Source: Mogibacterium diversum_A (GTDB lineage Bacteria > Bacillota > Clostridia > Peptostreptococcales > Anaerovoracaceae). Taken from it: a DNA stretch of 64,000 nt. Where the stretch lies: assembly GCF_938028775.1 (NCBI RefSeq), contig NZ_CALIZG010000021.1, positions 32,435 through 96,434 on the forward strand. Direction: 5' to 3'. This document shows positions 1 through 9,617 of this stretch, in pieces (position 1 is the stretch's first letter; every line of letters begins with the position of its first letter). The notes under the pieces are model-generated. The model did no database searches, was not told the origin of the DNA, and saw only the letters and a program-made list of their open reading frames with translations. The position numbers were made by a program, and so were the translations under genes.

Positions 1-2
1 AG

Positions 3-1976
3 AAACCTACAGGTATAGTAGACGACCAGATATGGAGCAACTCCAGATTTAAGCTGTGCCTCAAGGTTCAGAACGAAGCGGACAGCCGCGAGCTTCTACA
101 CAGCGGGGATGCAGCTAATATCACAAATCCAGGACGTGCGTATTTGCAGGTAGGAAACAACGAGATATTTGAGCTCTTTCAATCCGCATATAGCGGAGGT
201 GCATACAGCATTGAGAAAGAGCAGAGCGAAGCCGATGAAAGGATTTTCGTGCTCAATGAGCTCGGTCAGGGCAGGCTAATCAATGAAGATTTGAGCCTCG
301 GCGAATCGAACGACATAACCAAGATTACGCAGCTCGATGCAGTTGTAGACCATATCAAGGCTATATACGAAGCAGAGCCATGCACAGAAGTGAAGAAGCC
401 ATGGCTGCCACCTCTAGCTGCGGAGATAATAAACCCTAATATTACTAATATCAAAGTTGGTGAACTACCTGATACCTCGTTTGATGTCGGCATTATTGAC
501 ATGCCTGATAAGCAGAAGCAGGAAGTGTATACTCACGATTTCTCTAGGTCAGGAAATATGGCGATATTCGGCACATCCAAGGTCGGAAAGTCGACTGCCG
601 CGACGAATGCGATTCTATCTCTTGCAGCTAAGAATTCGCCAAATACACTTAATATGTACATCGTGGACTTCGGTAACACGGCACTTTTTGCTCTTAAGGA
701 TTTGCCACAGGTTGCCGACTATATCTCCTTTGACGATACGGAGAAGTTCAGAAAGCTAAGGAATATTCTTTCAGATGAGATATCTGCGAGAAAGAAAACG
801 TTCGCCCGTTATAATGTCACAACCCTAGAGATGTACAATGCTTCCGGCAGTGAAATCATGCCGGCGATTGTCGTAGTTATCGATAATTATGATGTCATCA
901 AGGAGATTGATTATGATCTAGAGAACTACTTCACCCAGCTGACAAGAGATGGCGTCGGAGTAGGAATCTACACACTTGTGACGGCAACAAGAGCCAACGC
1001 TATGAAGTATGCGGTACTAAATAACTTCGGTGCTAGAATCTGCAACTTCATGTCCGATAGCAGCGAGATAGTGTCGCTCATCGGACGCAGCGAGTACAAG
1101 CTTTCGGATATTAAGGGCAGGGCGCTGGTGAGCAAGGATAATGTGTATTTGATGCAGGAGTTTTTGCCAGCAGATATTTCCGATGCTGTGAATTATAGGA
1201 ATAGAATTAATGAAATGGTAGCAGCAATCACTGCTAGCCACACCGAGAGAGCAAAAGCTATACCAATGCTCCCTGAAAAGCTCGAGTTCTATGACCTACT
1301 CCAGAGGAAGGATAATAATAGAGGCATTGCGCTGGGTCTAGATAGCGAGGATGTGTCGGTGAAATATATTCCGGATGCTTCACCGTTCCTAATAGTTGGA
1401 GTAACTGGCACAGGCAAGACTAACATGCTTAGAGTGATATATAATCAAGTTAAGTCAGAAAATGTATTCCTCGTAGATTCTCGCTCAGAGGATTTCTATG
1501 ATGTTGCAGGTGAACTATGTGATAAATACCTTAGCAAGGAATCTGAAATAGATGAATTTATGGATAGCCTTGGGGCATTAATAGAGGAGAGGGAGAAACT
1601 TTATGAAAATAGTGGTAAAACCATGAAGTCTAAAGATTTCTATGCGAAGCTGGAGCCAGCGTATCTGCTTATAGACGATGTTACTAGATTATCTCAAATG
1701 AAGGGCATTGAAGTTGCTCGAAACGTTTCAATCCTTGAAGCTGCAATCATGACAGGGATTAACATTGTTGCGACTATAGATGGTAGGCAGGGCTACACAA
1801 CAAATTCAATCCTTAAGATTATAAAAAATACGGTAGACGGAATAATACTAGGGAATCCACAAAGCCAGCAGGTCTTCAATATCAGTGGAGGCAAGCTAAA
1901 AACAGCGACTGATTTAGGGTTTATATATAGTGGTGGATCTATGAATAGCGTTAAAATTCCATTAATAGAGAATTAG
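3..1976 (+). CDS. essC: EssC-type T7SS ATPase (5'-truncated by window)
   Basis: C-terminal ~658 residues of the membrane-anchored FtsK/SpoIIIE motor of the Bacillota type VII (ESX/Ess) secretion system, which drives export of WXG100 and LXG substrates. The frame is open from base 3 with no stop, so the gene begins upstream; the TTG at 144 is internal, because the residues before it (Pro-Gly-Arg-Ala-Tyr-Leu-Gln-Val-Gly) match the usual EssC segment. Two ATPase domains are visible: Walker A GTSKVGKST at 570-596 with a Walker-B-like VVVIDNYD, and Walker A GVTGTGKTN at 1398-1424 with LLIDD. These should be the second and third ATPase domains; the first and the N-terminal FHA/transmembrane part lie outside. 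The next gene follows after 11 bases. Family assignment is secure; which substrates it exports is inferred from neighbours. Confidence 0.93.
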   Translation, partial: KPTGIVDDQIWSNSRFKLCLKVQNEADSRELLHSGDAANITNPGRAYLQVGNNEIFELFQSAYSGGAYSIEKEQSEADERIFVLNELGQGRLINEDLSLGESNDITKITQLDAVVDHIKAIYEAEPCTEVKKPWLPPLAAEIINPNITNIKVGELPDTSFDVGIIDMPDKQKQEVYTHDFSRSGNMAIFGTSKVGKSTAATNAILSLAAKNSPNTLNMYIVDFGNTALFALKDLPQVADYISFDDTEKFRKLRNILSDEISARKKTFARYNVTTLEMYNASGSEIMPAIVVVIDNYDVIKEIDYDLENYFTQLTRDGVGVGIYTLVTATRANAMKYAVLNNFGARICNFMSDSSEIVSLIGRSEYKLSDIKGRALVSKDNVYLMQEFLPADISDAVNYRNRINEMVAAITASHTERAKAIPMLPEKLEFYDLLQRKDNNRGIALGLDSEDVSVKYIPDASPFLIVGVTGTGKTNMLRVIYNQVKSENVFLVDSRSEDFYDVAGELCDKYLSKESEIDEFMDSLGALIEEREKLYENSGKTMKSKDFYAKLEPAYLLIDDVTRLSQMKGIEVARNVSILEAAIMTGINIVATIDGRQGYTTNSILKIIKNTVDGIILGNPQSQQVFNISGGKLKTATDLGFIYSGGSMNSVKIPLIEN

Positions 1977-1987
1977 TTTGGAGGTGT

Positions 1988-3595
1988 GTGTTGAACAGAT
2001 TAAATGAGAATAAAAAAGTAGTAGATGAAGGGCTTAAGCTGTATCCTAACTTAATTAGGATGCAGTGTTCTGATGCTGAAGATGCATTAACTAAAGAGAT
2101 GGAGAAGCTAGATAGGGTTTTAGATTCAATTGATAGATTTGCAATTGATAATTCTAATTCAGGCAAAGCTATTGATGCGGTAAAAGCACACCTTAACGAA
2201 TATAAGCTGGTGATTACTGCTCAGAAAAGTGCCTGCGAAGGTGACATCTTTGATTACAGGAAATTTAAAGAAGATGTAAAATCTGAGATACTGCTTGGCG
2301 ATGAGATAAATGAGAAGTATAGATATGCGGCCCATATGTATAATGAAAATATGGAACGAGCTGAAAGTTATATGAAAAAATATCAAGATGGAATATCTCC
2401 ATGTATGACATTATACTATAACCAATCAAAAGATTATGAGAATCTTGCAATTGTATATAAGAGACAGGCAGCCGTATGGGAAGAAAAAGGACAGGAACTT
2501 ACTGAAATTAATGCATTGACCGCAGACCCAATTACCACAAGTAAAGCACTAAAAACTAAGGTTAAAAGCGGATTGAGTGCCCTAGGGCGTGCATTTGAGG
2601 GAAGCACATTCAAAAGCTGTATAGGAAGTGAATGGATTAACGGTATAAATTCCGATATGAAAACTATGGCACAAAAGATGGCCATCGGTAATGGTAAATT
2701 AGAGGGGAAAAGCGATGCTGAGATAGCACGCATATGCAAAAAGCCTTACGATGATATGACTACTCTTGAAAAAATGGAGTGGCAAAATATTGAGAATTAC
2801 ATCGTTAATTGCAATATCGATTCCCAGAAGAAGGTGGATTTTATAAATTTGGTTTTGAAGAGCTGTACATATAAGAAAGGAAGGCTAGCGAATTCTGCAA
2901 TCGATGAATATGAATTCAATGATAAAATTCCTAGGATAAATAAAGCACTTTACTCTAATCTTACTGTTAATTCGCCTGATTCAAAGATACGAAATTCAAT
3001 AGTCTGGGGGTATTTGCAAAAGACCAGCTCGATTTGTGGAATACCAAGAATTAAGATACGAGATGTTGGGTATGACGAGTATAAGGCAAAGGATTGCATA
3101 GATGTAACTGTATATGATAAGCGAACATTTTTTTCACCACAATACTCTAAAGAAAAACTTGAGTATACAATATTTCCATTAAGAAACATTAAACAAGAAT
3201 CAGGGAGTGCAGATATAGAAAAACACTATAGCACCGCAAAGGGGGATCAGATAGAGAAAAAAATAAAAATAAACACTGCTGCAACGGCTTTGATGGGTGT
3301 GGGAGAACTGCCAGTTAAATATGGAATGACAATTCCATTTAGTATAGTAAGTACCTACTTCGATGAAAAGGCTAATGCTGAGACACATTATAATACTGCG
3401 AGATTTGTTGCAAGTTTATCAAATTTACCTAAGGGCAACTGCAAAGGCATGATTGTAGAAAATCCCAAATGTTATCCCCATTTAGAATTAATAAGCGATA
3501 AAGAACCAGATAGTGTTGTAAAATCCATAACGGGAAAGTTAAGTGATGGAATAGAAATAGTTGAAAAAGGAGTGAAACTGGTTGATGAAGATTAG
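1988..3595 (+). CDS. LXG-like T7SS substrate candidate, unknown C-terminal activity
   Basis: 535-aa mostly helical protein directly downstream of essC, without signal peptide or membrane segment. The first ~200 residues are helix-rich, with a Gly-Lys-Ala-Ile-Asp-Ala-Val-Lys stretch near residue 60 reminiscent of LXG domains, which target polymorphic toxins to the T7SS. A central segment (about residues 255-285, containing MTTLEKMEWQNIENYIVNC) weakly resembles the decayed gene at 6642-7958. The C-terminal half has no motif I recognise, so toxin activity is not shown. Start is GTG 1988 (or TTG 1991) behind a GGAGGTG site at 1979-1985. Its end overlaps the next gene by 14 bases, indicating translational coupling. 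LXG membership is inferred from position and fold-like composition rather than a clear signature. Confidence 0.6.
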   Translation: MLNRLNENKKVVDEGLKLYPNLIRMQCSDAEDALTKEMEKLDRVLDSIDRFAIDNSNSGKAIDAVKAHLNEYKLVITAQKSACEGDIFDYRKFKEDVKSEILLGDEINEKYRYAAHMYNENMERAESYMKKYQDGISPCMTLYYNQSKDYENLAIVYKRQAAVWEEKGQELTEINALTADPITTSKALKTKVKSGLSALGRAFEGSTFKSCIGSEWINGINSDMKTMAQKMAIGNGKLEGKSDAEIARICKKPYDDMTTLEKMEWQNIENYIVNCNIDSQKKVDFINLVLKSCTYKKGRLANSAIDEYEFNDKIPRINKALYSNLTVNSPDSKIRNSIVWGYLQKTSSICGIPRIKIRDVGYDEYKAKDCIDVTVYDKRTFFSPQYSKEKLEYTIFPLRNIKQESGSADIEKHYSTAKGDQIEKKIKINTAATALMGVGELPVKYGMTIPFSIVSTYFDEKANAETHYNTARFVASLSNLPKGNCKGMIVENPKCYPHLELISDKEPDSVVKSITGKLSDGIEIVEKGVKLVDED

Positions 3596-4703
3596 AATTA
3601 GAAAAAAAATTATACATATGTCGAGTCTGGCAGTGGTCACAATAGCCATAATGGCAATCATAGCTTCAACATGGATTTCATTGGATAACTATGTACCCCA
3701 AAAACTGGGGAATAGCGTAAGCGCCGCTCTGAATAATCGATATGGCAGCTCGTGTTCTATTGTAGAAAATGATAAATATATCTTCTATGTGAATCGCGTA
3801 AAAGATTCGTTCCCTTTGATCCGCATAGATAAAAATAGCGGCGAAAAGAAGCTGCTAAAAAAAGATATTGGGGACGAGTATGGTTCGGCACTATTCATAT
3901 ATAAAAACACACTCATCTACACTAAATCAAAAGATTTGGGATATTCAAACAGTTATTATGATATCTATAGCTGTGATTTCGATGGTAAAAAAGAAAAGTT
4001 AATAAAAAAGGAATCACCAGTTCCTCATATGGTTATTGATGACTATATATACATACCTAACCTCGATAATGCATTGACTAGACTTTCGCTTATAAACGGT
4101 CGAAAAAGAACTCTTAATAAGGAGGAGTGCAATAATTTTGCAGGGGTTGATAAAAAAGGCAAGACTCTTTATTTTGAAACAGGTGCTTTAAAAATGGTAA
4201 AAGTAAAAATAAATAAAAGAAGAGCAAGCCTTTGGATAAAGAGTCCAACTGAAGCAATAGGTTTTGGAAGTATAAATGGAGAAGGGAAAAAAGCAAGCAA
4301 GATTTTAGGAATAGCAAATGGGAGCATATGGTTACGCGGACTAGATGTGGATTCAATATATGAAGTAGAAGAAATAAGGGGGGAATATAGGACCAAAAAT
4401 GTATTCAAAAAAACAGGCAGCACTTTAATAGATAATTCTGTCATGGAAAAAGATAAAATCTACTATGTTTCTCCTGATAAAACTAAGCTTATTATGTTTG
4501 ATATTAATACAGGAGAAGATAGAGAAATATACACAACCCCAAATAAAAATATTAAGATATTGGCTGCAATAGGGGATAATATTCTTATTTCGGAGTGGGT
4601 AAAAGACAATGAACATGTTAACTACTATGACGCTGTGAATGATAAATCAGCAAAAAATTACTACATCAATAACTCCGGCAAGGTTTTATACGAGCTAGAT
4701 TAA
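3582..4703 (+). CDS. Membrane-anchored beta-propeller-like protein (DUF5050-like), copy 1
   Basis: 373 aa with an N-terminal transmembrane segment (about residues 12-32) followed by an extracellular region rich in repeated beta-strand motifs of the type 'YIFYVNR..D..PLIRIDKNSGEKKLL', typical of DUF5050/TolB-like propeller proteins. First of three paralogs (others at 4717 and 10519). Nucleotide identity with copy 2 is almost complete over the first extracellular ~200 bases (3690-3890 versus 4817-5010) and then falls. All copies end in YYINNSGKVLYELD. Function is unknown. Position between a T7SS substrate candidate and T7SS partner proteins suggests a surface accessory or immunity role, which is inference. 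TTG 3582 is 9 bases from AAGGAG; ATG 3585 is the alternative. Confidence 0.75.
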   Translation: MMKIRIRKKIIHMSSLAVVTIAIMAIIASTWISLDNYVPQKLGNSVSAALNNRYGSSCSIVENDKYIFYVNRVKDSFPLIRIDKNSGEKKLLKKDIGDEYGSALFIYKNTLIYTKSKDLGYSNSYYDIYSCDFDGKKEKLIKKESPVPHMVIDDYIYIPNLDNALTRLSLINGRKRTLNKEECNNFAGVDKKGKTLYFETGALKMVKVKINKRRASLWIKSPTEAIGFGSINGEGKKASKILGIANGSIWLRGLDVDSIYEVEEIRGEYRTKNVFKKTGSTLIDNSVMEKDKIYYVSPDKTKLIMFDINTGEDREIYTTPNKNIKILAAIGDNILISEWVKDNEHVNYYDAVNDKSAKNYYINNSGKVLYELD

Positions 4704-4716
4704 CAAAGGTAAAAGA

Positions 4717-5841
4717 ATGGTAAAAACTAAAAAGTTATTAAAAATAGCAGTATTAGTGCTTCCTGTTGTAGCAGTAAGTACAATCATTTTAGCTGTTTGG
4801 ATTTCACGCGACAACTATGTACCCCAAAAGCTGGGGAATAGCGTAAGCGCCGCTCTGAATAATCGATATGGCAGCTCGTGTTCTATTGTAGAAAATGATA
4901 AGTATATCTTCTATGTGAACTGCGTAAAGGATTCATTCCCCTTGGTGCGTATAGATAAAAATAGCGGCGAAAAGAAACTACTTAAAAAAAATATTGGAGA
5001 TAGCGATGGGTCAGCATTATTTATATACAAAAACACACTTATCTACACTAAATCAAAAGATTTGGGATATTCAAACAGGTATTATGATATCTACAGATGC
5101 GATTTCGATGGGAAAAATGAAAAGTTAATAAAAAAGGAATCACCAGTTCCTCATATGGTTATTGATGACTACATATATGTACCTAATCGTGATAATGCTT
5201 TGACTAGAATCTCGCTTATAAATGGTCAAAAAAGAACTCTTAATAATAAAGAATGCAATAATTTCGTAGGGATTGATGAAAAAAGCAAGGCTTTATGTTT
5301 CGACACTGATTATCTAATGCTGGTAGAAGTAAAAATAAATAATAGAAGAGCAAATCTTGGAATAAGGAATTCCACCGAATTAATGCGCATAGGTTCTTGG
5401 AAGGGAGAAGCAAAGCACGGATTTGGAATTCTAGGGGTATCAAATGGGGCTATATGGTTTTCTGGAAAAAACAAAGACGAAGAACATGTATTGTGCAAAG
5501 CAGAAAAGGTAAACGGAAAGTGGCAGACGAAGATCATGAGTGGAAAAATTAAAGAGCTCATATTCGATCATAGTGCTGCAATGGAGAAAGACAAGATATA
5601 CTACTTGTCTGATGATGAGACCAAAATTTGTATGTATGATATAAAGACTGGTGAAACTCAAAATATATATGAAAGACCAGATAGAAAGATAAAGATATTG
5701 GCTGCAATAGGTGATAATATTCTTATTTCAGAGTGGAATGAAGACGATAAACACGTGAACTACAGTAGTGCTGTTGATGACAAAGCAGTAAGACAATACT
5801 ACATCAACAACTCTGGCAAGGTTTTATACGAGCTAGATTAA
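4717..5841 (+). CDS. Membrane-anchored beta-propeller-like protein (DUF5050-like), copy 2
   Basis: 374 aa, same architecture as the preceding gene: Lys-rich start, transmembrane segment at about residues 8-28, then propeller-like repeats. Mosaic by inspection: the N-terminal extracellular part is nearly identical to copy 1 at DNA level, whereas the C-terminal third (from about 5430) is nearly identical to copy 3 at 11230-11640, including the shared peptide KVNGKWQTKIMSG. That pattern is expected from gene conversion or unequal crossing-over between tandem paralogs. It lies 13 bases after copy 1 and 12 bases before the small T7SS partner gene, so the three genes form one operon. Biochemical role unknown. 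Confidence 0.75.
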   Translation: MVKTKKLLKIAVLVLPVVAVSTIILAVWISRDNYVPQKLGNSVSAALNNRYGSSCSIVENDKYIFYVNCVKDSFPLVRIDKNSGEKKLLKKNIGDSDGSALFIYKNTLIYTKSKDLGYSNRYYDIYRCDFDGKNEKLIKKESPVPHMVIDDYIYVPNRDNALTRISLINGQKRTLNNKECNNFVGIDEKSKALCFDTDYLMLVEVKINNRRANLGIRNSTELMRIGSWKGEAKHGFGILGVSNGAIWFSGKNKDEEHVLCKAEKVNGKWQTKIMSGKIKELIFDHSAAMEKDKIYYLSDDETKICMYDIKTGETQNIYERPDRKIKILAAIGDNILISEWNEDDKHVNYSSAVDDKAVRQYYINNSGKVLYELD

Positions 5842-5853
5842 TGGAGGCTTAAA

Positions 5854-6138
5854 ATGAGTGAAGAAATTAAAATAAAAGAAGCAACTCTTAATAGCGTGGC
5901 GTCATCAATAATGAATATTACACAGGGTATAGGGTCAGAATCCATATCAAACCTTGATAATATGAGCACAATAGATGGTAACAAGGCTAGCATCAATTCT
6001 TACGATGAGATAAAGGAAAGCTTGAAAAATATCGGTAGTGCAATGCTATCTACTTCTCGCAACATAAGCGCTGTTGGATATTCATTTAAAGGGTATGATG
6101 CAGCTGCAAGTAATGTGTTTAAAAACAGGAAGAACTAG
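5854..6138 (+). CDS. Small T7SS partner/effector protein (SACOL2603/TIGR04197-like)
   Basis: 94-aa soluble helical protein of the size and character of the small DUF3130/TIGR04197 proteins encoded beside LXG toxins. In the studied LXG systems such proteins bind the LXG domain and form part of the export signal. Visible features are an N-terminal charged start (MSEEIKIKEATLNSVASSI), Ser/Asn-rich middle and a C-terminal helix. GGAGG at 5843-5847 precedes ATG 5854. A truncated near-identical copy lies at 11656-11811 behind propeller copy 3, so the pair propeller + small protein was duplicated as a block. The family call rests on size, composition and context. Confidence 0.65.
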   Translation: MSEEIKIKEATLNSVASSIMNITQGIGSESISNLDNMSTIDGNKASINSYDEIKESLKNIGSAMLSTSRNISAVGYSFKGYDAAASNVFKNRKN

Positions 6139-6169
6139 GCATATTGATAGAAGAACACTGGAGGATATA

Positions 6170-6511
6170 ATGCCCGATTTTAAGAAGATGAATGAGAACG
6201 AGATACGTTCATATATCCGAGAGTCAGAAAGCGACATTGAAGAGATAGAACATAATTATCGTCAAGAAATAGAATACGAATCAGAGCAGGAAGCACAAAT
6301 AGAGAGAGAATATTTCCAGTTACAAGCTTTGTTAGATTCTGCAAATGGTGATTCTAGATTGCAGGGGATTCTGTGCGAAGGACTTGATGTGATATCGAAC
6401 ATAAGACAACGACGATTTGAGCTCATGGATGATCTTTATAATGACAAACAGCGTAAAATTAGGGAGTCAGAAGAGAACATTCAGGAGGCTAGAAAGCAGA
6501 TATATAGCTAA
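6170..6511 (+). CDS. Coiled-coil T7SS-associated protein (DUF5082/YwqH-like)
   Basis: 113-aa, strongly charged, almost entirely coiled-coil protein (long runs of Glu, Arg, Gln). The open frame extends upstream, but ATG 6170 with GGAGG at 6160-6164 is the natural start and avoids a long overlap with the preceding gene. Small helical coiled-coil proteins of this size sit between the WXG100-like gene and the LXG toxin gene in Bacillus ywqHIJ-type clusters, where they act as targeting partners or chaperones. The same order here (small protein, coiled coil, LXG-type remnant) supports that reading. A hairpin at 6535-6570 closes the unit. Confidence 0.6.
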   Translation: MPDFKKMNENEIRSYIRESESDIEEIEHNYRQEIEYESEQEAQIEREYFQLQALLDSANGDSRLQGILCEGLDVISNIRQRRFELMDDLYNDKQRKIRESEENIQEARKQIYS

Positions 6512-6534
6512 AAATAATCAATAGAAAGATATAG

Positions 6535-6570
6535 TAGGCATAGTTGCGAATATCAAGCTAACTATGCCTA
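6535..6570 (+). terminator. Perfect 11-bp inverted repeat after coiled-coil gene
   Basis: TAGGCATAGTT (6535-6545) and AACTATGCCTA (6560-6570) form a perfect 11-bp stem with a 14-nt loop, followed by TATTTG. The stem is strong, the T-tract poor, so this is a weak terminator or an mRNA-stabilising hairpin. It separates the T7SS partner genes from the decayed substrate gene. Confidence 0.5.
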
Positions 6571-6641
6571 TATTTGCATAAACCTGCGAGCGTTCACAAT
6601 GATAAGATGACTACCAACACAAACAAACTCAATTTGCAACA

Positions 6642-7958
6642 TTGACACCACTTGCGGAACATTGCAGGATGCAGGTAAACCTCAATTCTGCAGCAAAGGA
6701 GCGAGCAGATATAGCTATTACGGCGCTGAACAATAAGATAAAGAAGATTGACGAGATTGAAAGTAATACGAACAATCTGTTTTTAGAATCCAAGTCAGCG
6801 CTCGCAGAGCTCAATAAGTGCATTTCAGAGCTAGATAAATCTGGAAAAGGTGGATTCACATACGACAGCATGCCAGCCTGGGCAGTGGCAATGAACAGTG
6901 ATCTACTAGACAAGTATACGAAGAGTATGCTATCTAAAGGCAAACTAAATGAGGACTTCGTAAAGAAGTTTTCCAATCTGACCATAGCAGAGATGACTCC
7001 AGTCGAGAAAGTTATATACAATAAGTACGTTGACTTTTTGATTTTTGATGCAAATCCTGAGGATATGAATAAAGTTATAAAGCACTAATATAAAAAAACA
7101 TGGTATGGAAACATGCAATGTAGAAAAAGTGCTTATGAATTAAAAGAACTGCTTGATATTCGAACTAATATGTACTGTATGACCTCGGCAGAAGGTGTTG
7201 ATTCTAAAGTTCTTGAAAGATGTACAATATTAAAGATAGCTCTTTCAAGAGATGATACCTTTAAAGTTGGTAAAATTCACTTATCAAAAGGACATTACAA
7301 GTATACATATACAAAGCACACAATGTCATCATTAAACAATGCATCACCACTACCGGTCAAAGAGACATACACAACCTTTCATGTTTTCGAAACACCTTCC
7401 ATTTGTGCAGATCAAGTATCTCGTGCTAAGGCAGAATATCTAAAAAATCTGTTAAGAAAAGACAATTCTGAAACTATAGCAAAGGGAGTAGTATCAGTGA
7501 TAGAAAGTGGCATAAGCATAGGTATGCCAGAGATGGAAGTTGGCTGGAAAATATCAAATGAGATACTTAAAGCGTGTACTAAAAAAATCGCAGATTCATC
7601 GAAATATAAAGAGGATTTTGGCATCAACTCTAATGGAATTGCAACTATATCGAATAGCTTTGATTTAAGAGCATCACTAGCAACAGCAAAGACAAATGAA
7701 GGAGATTTAATATATAATCTATATCCAACAAAAGGGACACTAGACAAAATAAATTTCTATAACGAAGTCTTTAAAAACTACAATAAGAAGGAGATAGATT
7801 TAAATTATATATTGGAGAATCCTGAAAAGGTCAATAAAAAACTAACCAATCTTGAGGAAAAGATGAACTTAGAACCATATAAGTACAAAGATGAATTTTA
7901 TAAGAACATAGATGATTTAGAAGATGAATACTATAAATCATTTAGGTTAAATAAATAA
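6642..7958 (+). pseudogene. Decayed T7SS substrate-like gene with in-frame stop
   Basis: Two open segments, 6642-7088 (148 codons) and 7113-7958 (281 codons), are in the same frame and separated by one TAA at 7086-7088 plus eight sense codons; neither has a ribosome-binding site. Read through, they give ~438 residues. The first segment shares a short motif (PVEKVIYNKYVDFLI) with the central part of the 1988-3595 protein (TLEKMEWQNIENYIV), but an N-terminal LXG-like region is missing. I read it as a 5'-truncated, nonsense-interrupted substrate/toxin gene. Alternatively the second segment is expressed alone from ATG 7113. The last 281 residues are Lys-rich and end in a helical tail. Confidence 0.6.
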
Positions 7959-7969
7959 TGGAGGAAGAA

Positions 7970-8653
7970 ATGGATAGAATGCATTTAAAAATTGAAGCAA
8001 GCATTATTGCGTGTGTCATAATGATTCTTCTTTGCAGTTGCAATTTATTTGTTACAGATAAAGATAAGTTTTATTTGGATAAAGATTTAAACTACACTCT
8101 TTCAAGGATAGATATAAAAAAGACAGGACCGGATATAGTAATTCCTGAAAAAGTTGGGGATAGAACAGTATGGCGAATATATCTTGCAGACCCATACTAT
8201 TCCAAAATTGATTCGTTAGATATTAGCAATGTAAAAGAACTCGAATCGTTTACGATAAAACTATTTGGTATGAACACAGGCACAAAGTTAAAAAAACTTG
8301 ATTTTAGTAAAAATAAGAAACTAAAGTATATAGATATAAGTAAAACGACATCATTGAAAAAGGTTATATTTAATAACAAGTGTGAATACATTTATTTAAA
8401 AGGGACATCTATAAAGAGTGTAAACCTAAAGAACTTGAAAGAACTTGAAAGCTTTATATATCGTGACGGTCCTCTTGAGGAACTAGACACTTCAAACAAT
8501 CCTAACCTTGAATCCATAAAGATTGCAGATACTAATATTAAAAGGCTTGATGTGACAAAAAATCCAAAATTGAAATACATAATTGTTGACGAAGGCACGC
8601 AAATAATTGGACCAACCAATGCGCAGATAGAGTATAACAAAAGGGCTGAGTAG
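7970..8653 (+). CDS. Leucine-rich-repeat lipoprotein, copy 1
   Basis: 227-aa predicted lipoprotein: short N-terminus, hydrophobic segment, lipobox LLCSC, then a conserved NLFVTDKDKFYLD motif and five or so LRR-like units of ~21 residues (for example LKKLDFSKNKKLKYIDIS). ATG 7970 is chosen over ATG 7958 because GGAGG (7960-7964) is correctly spaced and the length then equals the two paralogs. All three end in a conserved EGTQIIGPTNA..(E/N)YNKR.E tail. Extracellular, membrane-tethered binding protein; ligand unknown. Its place among T7SS substrate genes makes immunity or adhesion plausible, which is inference. Confidence 0.75.
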   Translation: MDRMHLKIEASIIACVIMILLCSCNLFVTDKDKFYLDKDLNYTLSRIDIKKTGPDIVIPEKVGDRTVWRIYLADPYYSKIDSLDISNVKELESFTIKLFGMNTGTKLKKLDFSKNKKLKYIDISKTTSLKKVIFNNKCEYIYLKGTSIKSVNLKNLKELESFIYRDGPLEELDTSNNPNLESIKIADTNIKRLDVTKNPKLKYIIVDEGTQIIGPTNAQIEYNKRAE

Positions 8654-8702
8654 TCTGTGAAGGAGACTTTAGGATAAAAATGTTATTTTCCTGGAGGAAT
8701 AA

Positions 8703-9386
8703 ATGAAAAGAGTGAACTTCAAAGCAATATATGTCACAGTCAGTTGCTTTATAATAACACTATTATGCAGTTGCAGCCTATTCGTTACAGATAAAGATAA
8801 ATTCTATATAGATGAAAATTTAAACTACAGTCTTTCTCGGATAGATATAGAGAAGGCAGGAAAAGATATAGTAATACCTGCAAAGGTTGGTGATACAACT
8901 GTGAGGAGAATATATCTTGCAGACCCATACTATTCCAAAATTGATTCACTAGATGTCAGTCATGTTGAATATTTAGAATCATTTAAATTAGTGTTATATG
9001 CAGAGAATAATAAGTCTAAATTAAAGAAGCTTGATTTTAGTAAAAATAAGAAACTTAGATTTGTAGCGATAAGTGAGACTAAAGCGTTAGAAGAGGTTGT
9101 ATTTAATAATAATTGCAAATCAATTCATCTAGATGGAACTTCTGTAAAGAAAGTCAACCTACAGTCACTGAAAAAGCTAGGAAATTTTGTATACCGCGAC
9201 GGACCACTTGAGGAACTAGATGTTTCAAATAATCCATATCTTGAACAAATATGGATTGAAAATGCTAATATTAAAGTTTTGGATGTGTCAAAAAATCCAA
9301 AACTGAAAAATATAATCGTTGATGAAGGGACTCAAATAATTGGACCAACGAATGCACATATAAATTATAACAAAAGGACTGAATAA
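8703..9386 (+). CDS. Leucine-rich-repeat lipoprotein, copy 2
   Basis: 227 aa, paralog of the preceding gene with the same lipobox (LLCSC), conserved FVTDKDKFYID motif, LRR units and EGTQIIGPTNA tail. RBS GGAGGA at 8693-8698, ATG 8703. The middle LRR faces differ most (for instance KLVLYAENNKSKLKK versus TIKLFGMNTGTKLKK), while the N- and C-terminal thirds are nearly constant, the usual pattern when paralogs diversify a binding surface. Separated from copy 1 by 49 bases. Confidence 0.75.
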   Translation: MKRVNFKAIYVTVSCFIITLLCSCSLFVTDKDKFYIDENLNYSLSRIDIEKAGKDIVIPAKVGDTTVRRIYLADPYYSKIDSLDVSHVEYLESFKLVLYAENNKSKLKKLDFSKNKKLRFVAISETKALEEVVFNNNCKSIHLDGTSVKKVNLQSLKKLGNFVYRDGPLEELDVSNNPYLEQIWIENANIKVLDVSKNPKLKNIIVDEGTQIIGPTNAHINYNKRTE

Positions 9387-9617
9387 TCCGATGGCATTAA
9401 AGTTGTTAAAGCAAAGATTTTACTTTCATGTCGACGAAGACCAAAGTAATCACTCTTATGTAGTACAGGCGTTATGTTCGAAAGAATTGGTATAAGGATA
9501 TAGGCATAGCCCATGGAAGCTCATCAGTTATGCTCCAAGTTATACAAATGCGATAGCATTTGCAATGCTAATAGGATTATTTATGAGAAGTGGAGAGTTT
9601 GAAATAAGGTGAAAAAA
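9387..9617 (+). other. Gene-free spacer between LRR lipoprotein copies 2 and 3
   Basis: 231 bases with no complete gene. A 34-codon open stretch from ATG 9391 has no ribosome-binding site and matches nothing I know. It looks like eroded coding DNA left by the duplications of this region. A small hairpin (AAATGC/AGCATTT) lies near 9547. Confidence 0.4.

Noticed and set aside
144..146. TTG 144 as the true start of the EssC gene
   Set aside because: The frame is open to the window edge and the upstream residues match EssC, so the gene is truncated by the window.
9391..9495. 34-codon open frame between LRR lipoprotein genes
   Set aside because: No ribosome-binding site and no similarity to neighbours; treated as eroded spacer.
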